Positions 30,913 through 41,653 of a stretch of 64,000 nt of DNA are shown piece by piece. Position 1 is the stretch's first letter. Each line of letters starts with the position of its first letter. This DNA comes from Jaminaea rosea (taxonomy: Eukaryota; Basidiomycota; Exobasidiomycetes; Microstromatales). The position numbers and the translations under genes were made by a program. The notes beneath the pieces are model-generated. The model was not told where the DNA came from and did no database searches. It worked only from the letters and a program-made list of their open reading frames with translations. The stretch is taken from NCBI RefSeq assembly GCF_003144245.1, contig NW_020289975.1, positions 2,995,496 through 3,059,495 of the forward strand, written 5' to 3'.

Positions 30913-33900
30913 ATGACGATCACTACCCTCGGCGCCGCACGCCACATCGCGCCCACTGTGCTCAACACATTCTTTCAGCACTACTTCGAGCAGGCAAAGA
31001 AGCGTAGAAAGGATCGTCATTTGGAAGCCACCGATGAGTTGCTCTTCCACGAGGCATTCTCCATCGTCAAGAGGTAAGGCGGCGCTTCAGAAGGACAGGT
31101 GGTTGATACTACACGACTACACGACTGCTGACATCTCAAGCCACCCCGCGCACGCAGATTCATCTCGCTAGCCACAAATGACACGGTCGAATCCCTCCAA
31201 TCCTTCACCAACACACGCATCCCGCCTCCCCCACGCACCACCGTCGTCTCAGACTTGATCCCCCTCTCATCATGCGATAAAGCCGCAAAGGCAATCATAG
31301 ACTACTTTGGGCCGGATGACTTGAAGAATGTGGTAGGCGGTGAGAAATGGTGGCAAGTCCGCGGACTAAACGGCGTAGAGGCAGAGTGGGTAGCCATGAC
31401 GTCTGACTGGAAGAAGGCGAAAATAGTAGAAGAGATGGCCGACGGTGAGGCGCGCGTCAAGGCGGCCAAGTTTGCAAAATATCACCGCAGGCACGAGAGG
31501 GTCGAGCGCAAGCATGTGCGCAAGCAGGAGAGCAGCACCGACCCGGCCATCGAGGAGCTCGATGAGGCGCACCGCAGCTCGGGCGACGACAGCGTCCCCG
31601 TCGAAGAGCTGGATCGACTGCGAAGGTGCCTTCTCTACTTCCACGGCGGTGGCTTCTACTTTGGCTCAGCACCTACGACGCATCGATACCAGATTGTGCG
31701 CCTCGCCCGCAAGATGGGTGGGCGAGCATTCGCACCTACGTACAGAAAGGCCCCCGGATATCCCTGGCCCGCTCCATTGCAAGACTGTCTCGCTGCCTAC
31801 TTCTACCTCATTGAACCGCCACCGGGCGCAAGACACAAGGCCATCGATCCCAAGAATATCATCTTCGGTGGAGATTCGGCAGGTGGAGGCATGTGCCTCG
31901 CCGTCCTGGCCGTTTTGCGAGATTTGGGCCTGCCCATGCCTGCTGGATGCACCCTCATCTCGCCGTGGTGCGACCTCACCCACTCTTTCCCCTCTATTCT
32001 CCAGAACACGGATAGCGATATCATCCCGCAGTACGGCTTCGTTCATAAGCCCTCGACCCTCTGGCCGGTGCCGGCCGTGGTGGACGAGAAGGACAGTCCG
32101 AGCAGAGAAGTACCCCAGGATGGGGTCAAGGCGGAGACGGGTAGCAACAGTGGTGGCAACGGGCAGCCAAGAGTCAAGGGAGTGGATCGCACACCACACG
32201 CCTCGCGTCCTCAGTCTCCGCAAGCCTCGCACGCCTCGCACGCCTCGCACGCCTCGCGCCCTCAGTCCCCAACCACTTCCAAGCCCAGCATCGCGGGCAT
32301 CCCCCCCGCTCCCTCCCCCCTCAAGTCAGACATCATCGACGTCGAGCTCTCGAACAACGACCGTATCCACCTCACGCAGCAGATTCAGCTCTACGCCACA
32401 AATGACCAGCTCTACCACCCTCTCTGCTCCCCAGTCCTCCAGGGCTCATTGGGCGGCCTACCCCCGCTCTACATCATCGCTGGGGACGGCGAGGTGCTTC
32501 GCGACGAGGTGATCATGCTCGCCCATCGGGCCGCTCGCCCGGAGAAGTATCCCTTGCCCGAGCATCTTCTCGCCAAGAATGCCCGCGCTCGTGAGACGGC
32601 GGCGAGGTTCAATTCGCAACCGACGAAGGTGCACCTCCAAGTCTTTGACTACCAGTGTCACGTCCTCACCCTCTTCCCCTTCACTACCGCTGCGCGATAC
32701 GCCTATCGTGCTCTGGCTAGCTTTGCGAAGCATGTGACTAATGCGCAGACGACATTGGTGCGCAATCCGTTCCCGGAGCTGAGGGAGGAGCCGAGCGTTT
32801 CGAGTAGTGTGTTTAGTCAGGGTGTCACGGGGGCGGGACATGGGAATGGAGAGGGAGGATGGGTCGATGAGCCAGAGGAGATGTTGCATGGCGAACAAGG
32901 ATCGACAGACGACTCGACCAGGCAGCGAGATGCAAGCAGTACGACTGGCTCGTCTCTGGCCGCAAGCAACAGCCCCGCCACCGCAAGTCGCAGCGGCACG
33001 ACCACGCCGGCCACCACCGCGCCCAGCTCCGTGCCCACCGCTCTCACCGCAATAGACACGCCTCCCTCGGCCACCGCCTCTGCGACGAACAGCGCCCACT
33101 CCTCCCGCCGAGCCACGCGGCGCCAACATGCCAACTCGCTCCTCGAAGAGAAGAGACGCAAAGCCACTTCTGGCGTATCCAACGACTACTCAGGCCAAGT
33201 CCCCTTGAAACGCCCGGACTTCCACGAGCACATGATCCGCGAACGTGTCAATGTCCGCGGCGCCGTTCGCCCCCTCGAGGCAGAGGAGGAGCTTCAAGCC
33301 GTGAAGCTCTTCATAGAGCACCCAGAGGTGGTAGGCACCATCCGCGAAGGACCCGTCAAGCGCTACCTGGAAGGCAAAGGGATCTGGGACAAACGGTTCA
33401 AGCGAACGGCAAAGAAGGTGGAGAAGCGACGCAGGGAGAATGAGAGGCGTTGCGAGGAGATGTTGGAGATTGCCTTGAAGCGTGGACTTTTGGACCAGAA
33501 GCAGAAGCACGGTATCACCGGGTCCGCGCAGCGCACCCCTACTGACTCGCCCAAGGGGACAGCAAAGGGGACTGGGGGCACGGCCGAGGAGACTCTCTGG
33601 GTGGACGAAGCGCGCTACGGTCCTGTGGACGTGGCTCTTGCACGGGAGACACCCCCACCCTCGGCCCTCGCCGGACGCAGGGACTGTGACGACTCTGTGA
33701 CACTGCTACGCCTCTCCCTCCACCTCTCTGCGCGCGAAGCAGGCGTAGGCTCCAAGCGCACCCGTTTCCGTGAGGAGGTCCTCGGCCATGCGCCTCGACT
33801 GAGTGCGGCTGAAGCGTCGCAGGCTGCGCCGAAGAAGGTCAAGCCGGGGATGCATGGGATGGCTCTGTGGACCAAAGGGATGGGGGTGTTCGGGAGGAGG

Positions 33901-34083
33901 ACGAGGAAGAAGGCGTACTTTGAGGATAGGAGTGGGAGGACTGTGGAGGAGGTGACGGATGCGGAGGGAGAGGGCGAGGATGATGAGGTGGGGCAGGAGG
34001 AGGCCGATGAGGCTGCCGGAGGGACAAGAGGTGGGGCTGAGGCTGAGGCTGAGGCGCCGCCTGTTTCGCCTATGCCGAAGTAG
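30913..34083 (+). CDS. Hormone-sensitive-lipase-like alpha/beta hydrolase with long C-terminal extension
   Basis: Exons 30913-31073 and 31158-34083, with an 84-nt intron, give 1028 residues. The hydrolase shows the HSL oxyanion motif HGGG (His216, LLYFHGGGFYFGS), nucleophile Ser294 in GGDSAGGG, a likely Asp497 in AGDGEVLRDE and His555 in DYQCHVLT. A disordered insert of about 100 residues with HAS repeats (SHASHASHAS) interrupts the fold between Ser and Asp. Beyond about residue 600 there are Ser/Thr-rich and basic segments and a Glu-rich end, with no domain I recognise. Fungal members act on acylglycerols or sterol esters at lipid droplets or the ER; that role is inferred from the family. 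Confidence 0.88.
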
Positions 34084-34353
34084 TGGAAGAGGCGGAGGAA
34101 GGATACATACCCGTCGTCGACCCTAGAGATTAGTGTAGCAGAGTTTCGTTCGTCTAATGATTCAGAAGATGCGTGTAATCCATCCCGGTACCACATCCTA
34201 TTCGTCGAGTCTGTCGCAGGGCGGTGAGATCGCGCCCGTATCGCGTCCCTCTGCCGCGCCCGTGATGGCGCGCTCTCCTTTTCTCCCTTCTTGCGCAACC
34301 GCCCGCGCCCAGGAATCTCACGGCCCTCAAGTGACTCGACCCCGGCGCGCTGC

Positions 34354-35238
34354 ATGGCCGAGCCTCGGGGTAAGAAGAAGGCTGGGCCAAGTAACAAGAA
34401 GGGGGCCAATCCGCTCAAGGCCAGGCTTAAAGGGCAGACAACTGCTGCGGGGGAAGGAGGGGCCTCAGCATCCGGATCAACACCAGGCAATGATAGGGAC
34501 GAAGAGGCGTGCGGCCCACTCTTCGAAGCCACCCTTTCAGGCCCGCTGATCACGCTTCTCTTCACATCCAAAGCGAACCAGCACGCCACCTTGGCCCGAA
34601 TCGAGGCCTTCTACGAGTCTGCGAGTCAGGCGAGACGATACTTGAGTCTGGAGGAGGCGGGCAAGGCAAGGCTATGCCAGAACTATGAGGCTTTCAACCT
34701 CCCGCTGAGCGTGGCGCGGGAGTGGTTGCGGGAGATGCGCGCGAAAGAGGAGGCAGGGGGTGAGGAGGAGCAGGAGCAAGAGCAGGACGGACAAGCAGTA
34801 TGGTGGGCTGCATTCGTCAATGCAGAGGAGAAGGAGCTCTTGACCTTTCTCGACGAGAGAGGAGTCCTCACCAGCCCGCCTCGCGCTTCCTCCCCAAGCT
34901 ACCTCATCTCCTCCCTCGTCACACAACAATCCACCTCACTCCCGCACGAACGCTTGCACGCCCTGTACCACCTTTCAGAGCTGTATCGCTCCCTCGTCAC
35001 GGACCATTACTCGTCGCTCACGAAACGGGCACGGAAAGCCATCGAGACGGATCTGGGGATGCGGGGCTATGGGCAGACGGTGTGGGAGGACGAGTGGCAG
35101 GCTTATGTCGTGCATGGAGAGGAGGAGGTCGGGGGTGGGGTGGCCAAGGGGGAGAATGGCGAGGCAAGGCAAGCGCTGAGAGAGACGGTGCGTGAGGAGG
35201 GTTGCAGACTAGGCTTGGGAGGAACGGGCTTCTGGTAA
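34354..35238 (+). CDS. Conserved-looking hypothetical protein
   Basis: A single exon from the ATG at 34354 encodes 294 residues. The frame is open further upstream, but the basic start MAEPRGKKKAG is the natural one. The N-terminus is Lys-rich. A helical middle follows (LFTSKANQHATLARIEAFYE) with an acidic Glu/Gln stretch. A well-formed C-terminal part reads EKELLTFLDERGVL, YLISSLVTQQSTSLPHERLH and VWEDEWQAYVVHGEE. GC3 and the absence of frame breaks support a real gene. I do not recognise the family and give no function. Confidence 0.65.
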   Translation: MAEPRGKKKAGPSNKKGANPLKARLKGQTTAAGEGGASASGSTPGNDRDEEACGPLFEATLSGPLITLLFTSKANQHATLARIEAFYESASQARRYLSLEEAGKARLCQNYEAFNLPLSVAREWLREMRAKEEAGGEEEQEQEQDGQAVWWAAFVNAEEKELLTFLDERGVLTSPPRASSPSYLISSLVTQQSTSLPHERLHALYHLSELYRSLVTDHYSSLTKRARKAIETDLGMRGYGQTVWEDEWQAYVVHGEEEVGGGVAKGENGEARQALRETVREEGCRLGLGGTGFW

Positions 35239-36702
35239 CGAAGCGCGGGGCTGCCCCGAGCCGCGATATCCATCTGTAAGCATGTTTGATAGACGAATCG
35301 GATTGCGACCCATGATTGGCATTGAAGCGTGCAACACCGTAAAGGGGCCAACAAAGGTACGCGAAGACGAGCTGGCTGTGCGACGAGATTCGGGGCAACG
35401 ACAAGATGGCAGCCCCTGAAGGACGATGAATCAACGTTCTCTGTCCCATAGCAGCGGTGCCGACCGGCCTCCGGTCGCAGTAATCAGCGAGCCAACCATC
35501 TCGCCGTTCTCGCGAGATGTTCAGGAGTCATTCGAAGCTCAAGCATCGAGATGCCAAAGCGAATCGAAATCTAACCAACGCTTCAGTTGCTTCGACGCTG
35601 CTTCGACTTTGCTTCGACGCTGCTTCGGGAGATTCTTCTCATTGCCTCGCCGAGACGGACGGACGGACGGAGCGATCGGCGATGGGGGCTGGCTCCGCTG
35701 CCTGTCTCGTGTCGGTCTTGGTCTCATCTCACTCACTCGGCGGCGAGCCCCCTGCGGGCGGGAATGTTGGCGTCGTGGCCACGCGTGACGACGCGCTCAA
35801 GCTTCCTTGTTCTTGGACTGCTTGCCAAGCTCGACCAAGAGAACAAAGACGATGCCGAGCGCTTAAGCATGTGTGCATTGCAGCGCTGCGATTGGGCTCA
35901 AGCTGATTCTCCATCATCATCGGCGGCAACGCACCACCTGCTTCCTTTGTTCGATGTCATGCCACACATCGCGCCGCGGCCAAACGGGCAAGAAGAACAA
36001 GAAAGAGACGAGAATCAATGAGTGTGTGCGAGCCGATGACGCCGGAGAAGAGTGGTCGCTGCGACTAAGCAAGCGGGCTGGTTCATTGAAGTGATGATCG
36101 TTGATCGATTGGAGCCGGGCCCAGGGCAGCCAAGCAGCGCTCCATCGCAAGCCGTTACAAGCGCCCGACGTGCCGAAGCCTCGATGGAAAAGCTGAAGGC
36201 TGCAGAGAACCGAGGCTATTCAGGCGCGCACGGCGTGCGGGCTGTTGAGTTGCGCATTGCTGGGCCGAGAGTCCGCGATGCAGCGATTGAGGCACTGCGC
36301 GACTCTGTTGCTCCAAAGTCCGTTCGCAGCATTGGGCAAACAACCAAGCCGTGCCGCCACCCTCTGCTCCCCTGTAGCGCCCTCGATGCCCCTCGTCGTT
36401 AGCCCCCTGAGCAAGGGCAGGGCAGAGCAAGGCAAGGCAAGGCAGGGCAAGGCAAAGCAAAGCAAAGCAAGTCAGTCAGTGACGCCCGCCGAGGAGCAAC
36501 CATCGCGATCACCATCACTACCACGACTGCCTCTTCTCTCTTCTCCTCTCCTCAATTCAACCCTCCGCTACGCCCCAATCCCCTCCCCTTCGCTCCCCAC
36601 TCTCTTTCATCGCGCCGTGGTATTCCCTGACTCCTCGTCATCACGCGCAAAACCACATTCTTTTTTCTTATCCAGCCCCCCTTTTGCTCTAAAGTGCCCA
36701 CG
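35239..36702. other. Long intergenic region with short tandem repeats
   Basis: About 1.46 kb without a supported gene. It holds a 19-bp sequence (TTGCTTCGACGCTGCTTCG) repeated at 35587-35605 and 35609-35627, a GACG tract near 35657-35670, and a GCAAG/GCAAA pentanucleotide tract at about 36421-36471. The right end should contain the promoter of the DPBB gene. Confidence 0.55.
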
Positions 36703-38194
36703 ATGAAGACGACTCTCTGCACCATCGCAGCCATCGCGGCCGCTCTCTCGTCGTTCACGACGCCCGCTGAGGCCGCCCACAACACCCACCACGGCGCCAT
36801 TCGTCGCGCTCACTCTTACCCTCGAAGGGGAGAGACGTACCAAGGCAAGGCGACCTTCTACAACACTGAAACGTGCGTGCGCGTGCCCGCCCGAGCAGGC
36901 CAGCCTTGATTCGCACAGCGAGCTGACCCGCTTCTTCTCCTCCTCTGTACGCACAGCGGAAACGCTGGATCGTGCGGTTCGTACCTCAAGAACTCGGGCT
37001 ACACCGTCGCCCTCAACCGACCTCAGTACTCGCAGTCATGGTGCGGCAAGACGATCACCATCACGGCCAATGGCAAGTCGCACGAGGCCACCATCCAGGA
37101 CGAGTGCCCCGGAGATGGCGAGACGTGCAAGTGGGGCGCCCTCGACATGAGCCCTGCCCTCTTCAACTACTTTGCCGACCCGTCGCTCGGTGTCATCGAT
37201 ATGAGCTGGTCCGTCGGCGGTGGTGGCGGTGGTGGCCTCCTCGGTGGCCTCCTCGGCGGCGGTAACAAGGGTAACGACGACGACAGCAGCAGCCAGAAGT
37301 CGAGCGGCAACTCGAACAAGAACAACAACAACGACGACGACGATGACAGCGCTGCCAAGGCTGCTGCTGCCAAGTCCGCCGCTGCTGAGGCCAGCAAGTC
37401 CTCTGCTGCTGCTGCCGCCGCTGCTAGCAAGACTGCCGCTGCTGAGGCCGCTGCGGAATCTGCTTCTGCTGCCGCTGAGGCTAGCAAGTCGTCTGCTGCT
37501 GCGTACGCCTCGTCAACAAAGGCGGCTGCCAGCGCCTCGGCATCCAAGGCCGCGGTTGCAAGCGGTGAGTTGGGTGCGCTGCGGGACCCCAGGGCATCAC
37601 GTACTGATCACTCTCCCCTACCCACTCACCCGCACAGCCTCGTCCGTCTCATCAGCAAGTCGCGCGTCGGTCAAATCAGTGGCGAGTGTCTCCCGCGCCT
37701 CGGTCCAACACAAGTCCTACCTCGCATCAAAGTCGAGCGCCTCTGCCTCCAAGTCGAGCGCTTCGGTCGCATCCGTCTCTCGTTCCAAGGTGAGCGTCGC
37801 AGCGTAGCAGCAGCGCGCGTCGGGCTGCTGGGCTGCGATGAAGCAAGGGAACGGGGGGCATGCGGACCGAAGTTAGCAGCTTCGATTTGGAGGCGGGGGC
37901 GTGACACACGCGCGCGCGCATAGATATCACAGATGCCTCCCCTCCCCTCCCCTACCCTTCAGCAGAAGCAGCACTGCGCTCCCCCCGTCCCTTCTCGCAC
38001 AACCACACCTGTCCTCACGAGCAGCATGCTAACCCTCCCTCCACTCCGCCCGCCCACAGGCCGCCGTCGCATCCGCCTCCTCCTCGTCAGCAGCAGCCGC
38101 AGCATCAGCAGAGGCTGCCCGCCCAAAGAACCTCGAGAACTTCGACCAGGTCCTCTCCGGCCTCCAGGCCATGGCCATGGCTGCGCAGAACTAA
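36703..38194 (+). CDS. Secreted double-psi beta-barrel (expansin/RlpA-like) protein with Ala/Ser-rich tail
   Basis: Exons 36703-36872, 36957-37564, 37638-37789 and 38060-38194 give 354 residues. A signal peptide ends near AEA (IAAALSSFTTPAEA). The DPBB domain follows: GKATFYNTETGNAGSCGS, then WCGKTITITANGK and an ATIQDECPG...LDMSPALF end with the acid residue typical of the fold. A glycine run, an Asn/Asp run and a long Ala/Ser/Lys tail lead to a short C-terminal helix (LENFDQVLSGLQAMAMAAQ). Fungal members are extracellular, often plant- or wall-associated, and usually have no proven enzymatic activity. Intron 3 is long for this window (270 nt). Failure to splice it adds only VSVAA before a stop at 37807. 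Confidence 0.85.
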
Positions 38195-38836
38195 GCGTTG
38201 CGCTTTTTCTTCGTGCCTCCTGCTTTCTTCTTTGGTCCGGACGTCATTGCTACTACCCCACACACTCCTCCCGAGCACACACCTCTTCTCCTCTTCCCTC
38301 GGCGCAAAAAACGCACGCCCGCACGCACGCACGCTGCCCGTTTTTCTTTGCCGTTTCATCGACCAAGCCGTTCGTCATTGCTTTCGATTCCACTGCCACT
38401 ACCATTACCTTGGACTGGATTGGTTCGGACCCGTTTCCCCGTTCCCGTCTTCCCTTTGTTCGTATCGCTGCATCATTGCAGCATACCCTTTCGTGGCCCC
38501 GCCCTTTTTCTGCTTCAGAAACTCTGTGCTTCTCTGTCTCTGGTAGACATGATGAATCATGCATCTTTTTCAAGTCTACTTCACACGTTGTCCCGCCTGA
38601 GATTGTAGCGTGAACACGCGTCATGCCACGCCAGACGTGCACCGTGACACTTGGCATTGAGATATTGACAAAAAGGATGGACCATGTAAGCGTACGAGAA
38701 GCAGCAGCCTCGAGGATGAAGGGAGAATCGTGTCGCGTCATTTACAACAAATGGGAAGCAGGGGAGAGTCCATGAACAAAGCAGAGATCGAATAGGTGGA
38801 TGCATGCATGCGCGCACCATGCCGCATCACGTTTCA
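38195..38836. other. Convergent 3' intergenic region
   Basis: About 640 bp between the stop codons of the DPBB gene (plus) and TVP38 (minus), relatively T-rich on the plus strand. It should hold both 3' UTRs. No gene was seen. Confidence 0.5.
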
Positions 38837-41040
38837 TCAGAAATGGTATCGTGGCGGATCGTCGTAAGGTTGCTGCCCGTACGGCTGCTGCTGCTGCTGC
38901 TGGGCGTGACGCTCCACCTCGCTATGTCCGCCGTACGAGTAGAGGGAATAGCCATTATCCTCGTCTCCTCCAGCATTGGCGTCACTAGCCGCTACTGCTC
39001 TGCGGTAGCGTTGCGAATGACCGCCTGGAGCGGCGGCTGCGGCGGCGGCGGCTGCGGCGTGAGGGTTGGACTTGGGCGCCTGCGCTTGCGGAGCGTCCCC
39101 AGACGCCGTGACGTACGAGGCGGCGGAGACGTCTTGCTGGTGTTGTCCTGGTGCGCTTGAGTTGAGGGGAGCACGCATTGTGGCCGCGAGGAGGACGTTC
39201 ATGTCTAGCGGCTCGACTGGGGTGAGAGGAGGCTGGTCGGCAGCTACTGGGCGGTTCTGCGTCTGAAGTGCGGACCGTCTCCGGTAGTCGTCGTCGTCGT
39301 CGTTGTCGTCGTGCGGCCTGTAGTCTCTCGCGTCTGGCCCCGCCGACGGGGGGAGCATTGCCATTCTCATCTCCTTGTTGGGCGAGTACGCCAGCAAGTC
39401 CTGCTGCGATGCTGCCCCCGGTGCGTCGCGCGTATAGCTGTAGCCGGTGGGCGTCGGGTCGTCTTGCTGGTAATAGTAGGCTGCGGCTCCGCCACGCCCC
39501 TGACCTCCCTCAACCGTCGCGCCCATCGCGCCTGCCCCGCCGTTGTAGTAGTGGAGCGAAGGAGCGCGCTGCATCGCCTGCTGTTGGTCGCGGACGACGC
39601 CGTGATTCCACTGCTGCCAGCTAGGCTGGTAGGGCGCCGTTCCTTCCTCGTCGTCGCATCCGTCGTCCCCGGCCTTGTAGCTGCGCATTGTATCGTCTCC
39701 GTCGACAATCACTACGGCGTTTCCTCCGCGCCCTGGCCCACCCCTCTGTGTAGCATCGACGCTCAACCCGCTACGCGCCTCGCTGAGCATGGTGTAGCGC
39801 TTCGCCCTCAATCTAGCCTGCACGGTCGGTCTAGCCTTTTCCATCTTGTCGTACAGATACCACGCAGCCGCCAGCGTGATGATGGCGGAGATGGCGAGGA
39901 CGACGTACTTGATCACCTTACTCTTTGTGCTCTCCTCTCCTCCTTCTCCTGCCTCCCTAATCGCCTCACCTAGGTACACGACGGCGAGCTGCTTAGGCAT
40001 GGAGAGCAAGGCGGCGAGCGTGAAGATGAAGACGTTCATGCCTACGGTAGCGAAGACGGCCGTAGTGAAGTGGCCAGGGATGGCGGACAAACGGGCGATG
40101 AGGATGACGAGGAAGCCTCCCTCGCGAACTATGTGCGCCATACAGGCGTAGTTGAGTGACTTGCGCTCGTACTTTTCTGCGAGGCGTCGGAAGCACCATT
40201 TGAAGGCCCAGAAGTTGCCGCTGGGCGGGCGAGTGGGGGCGGGCGCGGGGGAAAGGGGATGTTCAGCTGGCGCTAAAAGGGGAGGAGCTTGTTGGGTACT
40301 CGTGCCACTCACAGCTCTCCAAGCAGCGTACCCAGAGCCACGACGCCGAATGCGATCCACAATGGGTAGACGATACCGCATAGGATGGCGACGATCTCGT
40401 GGCCGAAGAGCGGCGGGAAGGAGATGACAAAGAGGATCGCAACAGGAATGACCCATCCCCACTTGACGCTATTGACTTTTTGACTGATAGGCGTCAGCCA
40501 ATCGATGATCTGCCTGTGATAAATCGTAAAGAAGGCGACCATGACTGCGATGAGTACAAGGGCGAGGTAGTAATACCAGTAGCGCCATTTGATCCATGTG
40601 CGCCAATTGCGCAGCATCTTCTTTATCGAGGCCCACATGGAAGATCCCTCCTCATCGAGGTCCTCGGGAAAGGTCGAGGCGATACGACGTTGCTCTGGAT
40701 TGAGGCGCTCCCATTTCAAAGGGCGGTCAGGGTGAACTCCGTCTGATGGGGCTGGGGAGGGGGAGCGATCCTGGAGGGATGGGGGCGGGTAGAGGGAAGG
40801 GGGAGGTTCGAGGGCTGATGAGGAGGAGTGGGAGGAATCGAAGGGCTGCTGGTGGTGAGAAGGGGGCTGCCGTTGCTGGCCATGCTGCACGTAGTGGTAG
40901 TTGTCCTCCTCGTCGTCATCGTAGCGAGCGCCTTGCGAGAGGCCTACATCGCCGCGTGGGGAGAGGTGAGGGTCAAAGGTAGGCCGTCTAGATGGTGTGC
41001 CAGCGCGTGATCCGCTAGGCGGGTAATAAGGGTTCGCCAT
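38837..41040 (-). CDS. TVP38: Golgi membrane protein TVP38 (DedA/VTT family)
   Basis: Exons (minus) 41040-40313 and 40220-38837, with a 92-nt intron, give 703 residues. After a disordered N-terminus comes KWRYWYYYLALVLIAVMVAF, then PPLFGHEIVAILCGIVYPLW. The junction reads LGELGNFWAFKWCFRR, and the VTT-type REGGFLVILIARLSAIPGH re-entrant segment follows. Tvp38 proteins are Golgi/late-Golgi multi-pass proteins of the SNARE-associated DedA superfamily, related to lipid scramblases. The C-terminal half is a long cytosolic low-complexity region with Tyr-, Gln- and Ala-rich runs, including a glutamine repeat near the end. This makes the protein about twice the length of yeast Tvp38. Confidence 0.9.
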
Positions 41041-41653
41041 CGCAGCGTGTGCGCGACGATGAGCGGTATCGAGAATGGCAAGGTGGTTTCAAGCAGCCAA
41101 GTCGTGATCCAGGGGGTCACAAAGCAGCGCGGACCGCCGTCTGTCACTTTGGGCGGTGCGGTGTGGGTGCCGCCGCCGCCCTGCCTCTGCCTCTACCTCT
41201 CCGCGAGCTGCCTTTGAGCTGCAGCCAAGAAAGCCCCGCCTCCTGAGTTGGGCGACGACGTGCAGGTGCGAGTGTACGGGGGAGCGAGCGCGTTGCAGTA
41301 GGTGGTGGTAATGATGAGTGTGGATGAGCAAGCAAAATATCACACAGTGTTAGCCAGTCAGCTCTTCATCAAGGAATGGCAGCTCAGAGTAGCAGCAATG
41401 CCCTCGTTGCCCTCGCCCTCGCCCTCGCCCCCCACTCTCATCTCAGTCTAAGCCTGAGGCGCGTCTGAGCCCGCCTGCAGCCACGCCACACGCTCCACGC
41501 TCCCTCCCGCTCGACGAGACGGAACTGGCTTTTGGTCAACGGGACGCGACTCGACTCATTTCCAGAAGTGCAACACACACGAGAGCACTTCACTCACCCT
41601 TTTCCCGCTTTGTCACTTCATCACTCTCTTCCCGCTCGACGCGGCATGCCATC
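41041..41653. other. Divergent intergenic region
   Basis: About 610 bp between the TVP38 and BRCT-protein start codons. It contains a CCCTCG hexanucleotide tract at about 41405-41430. Both promoters should be here. Confidence 0.5.
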
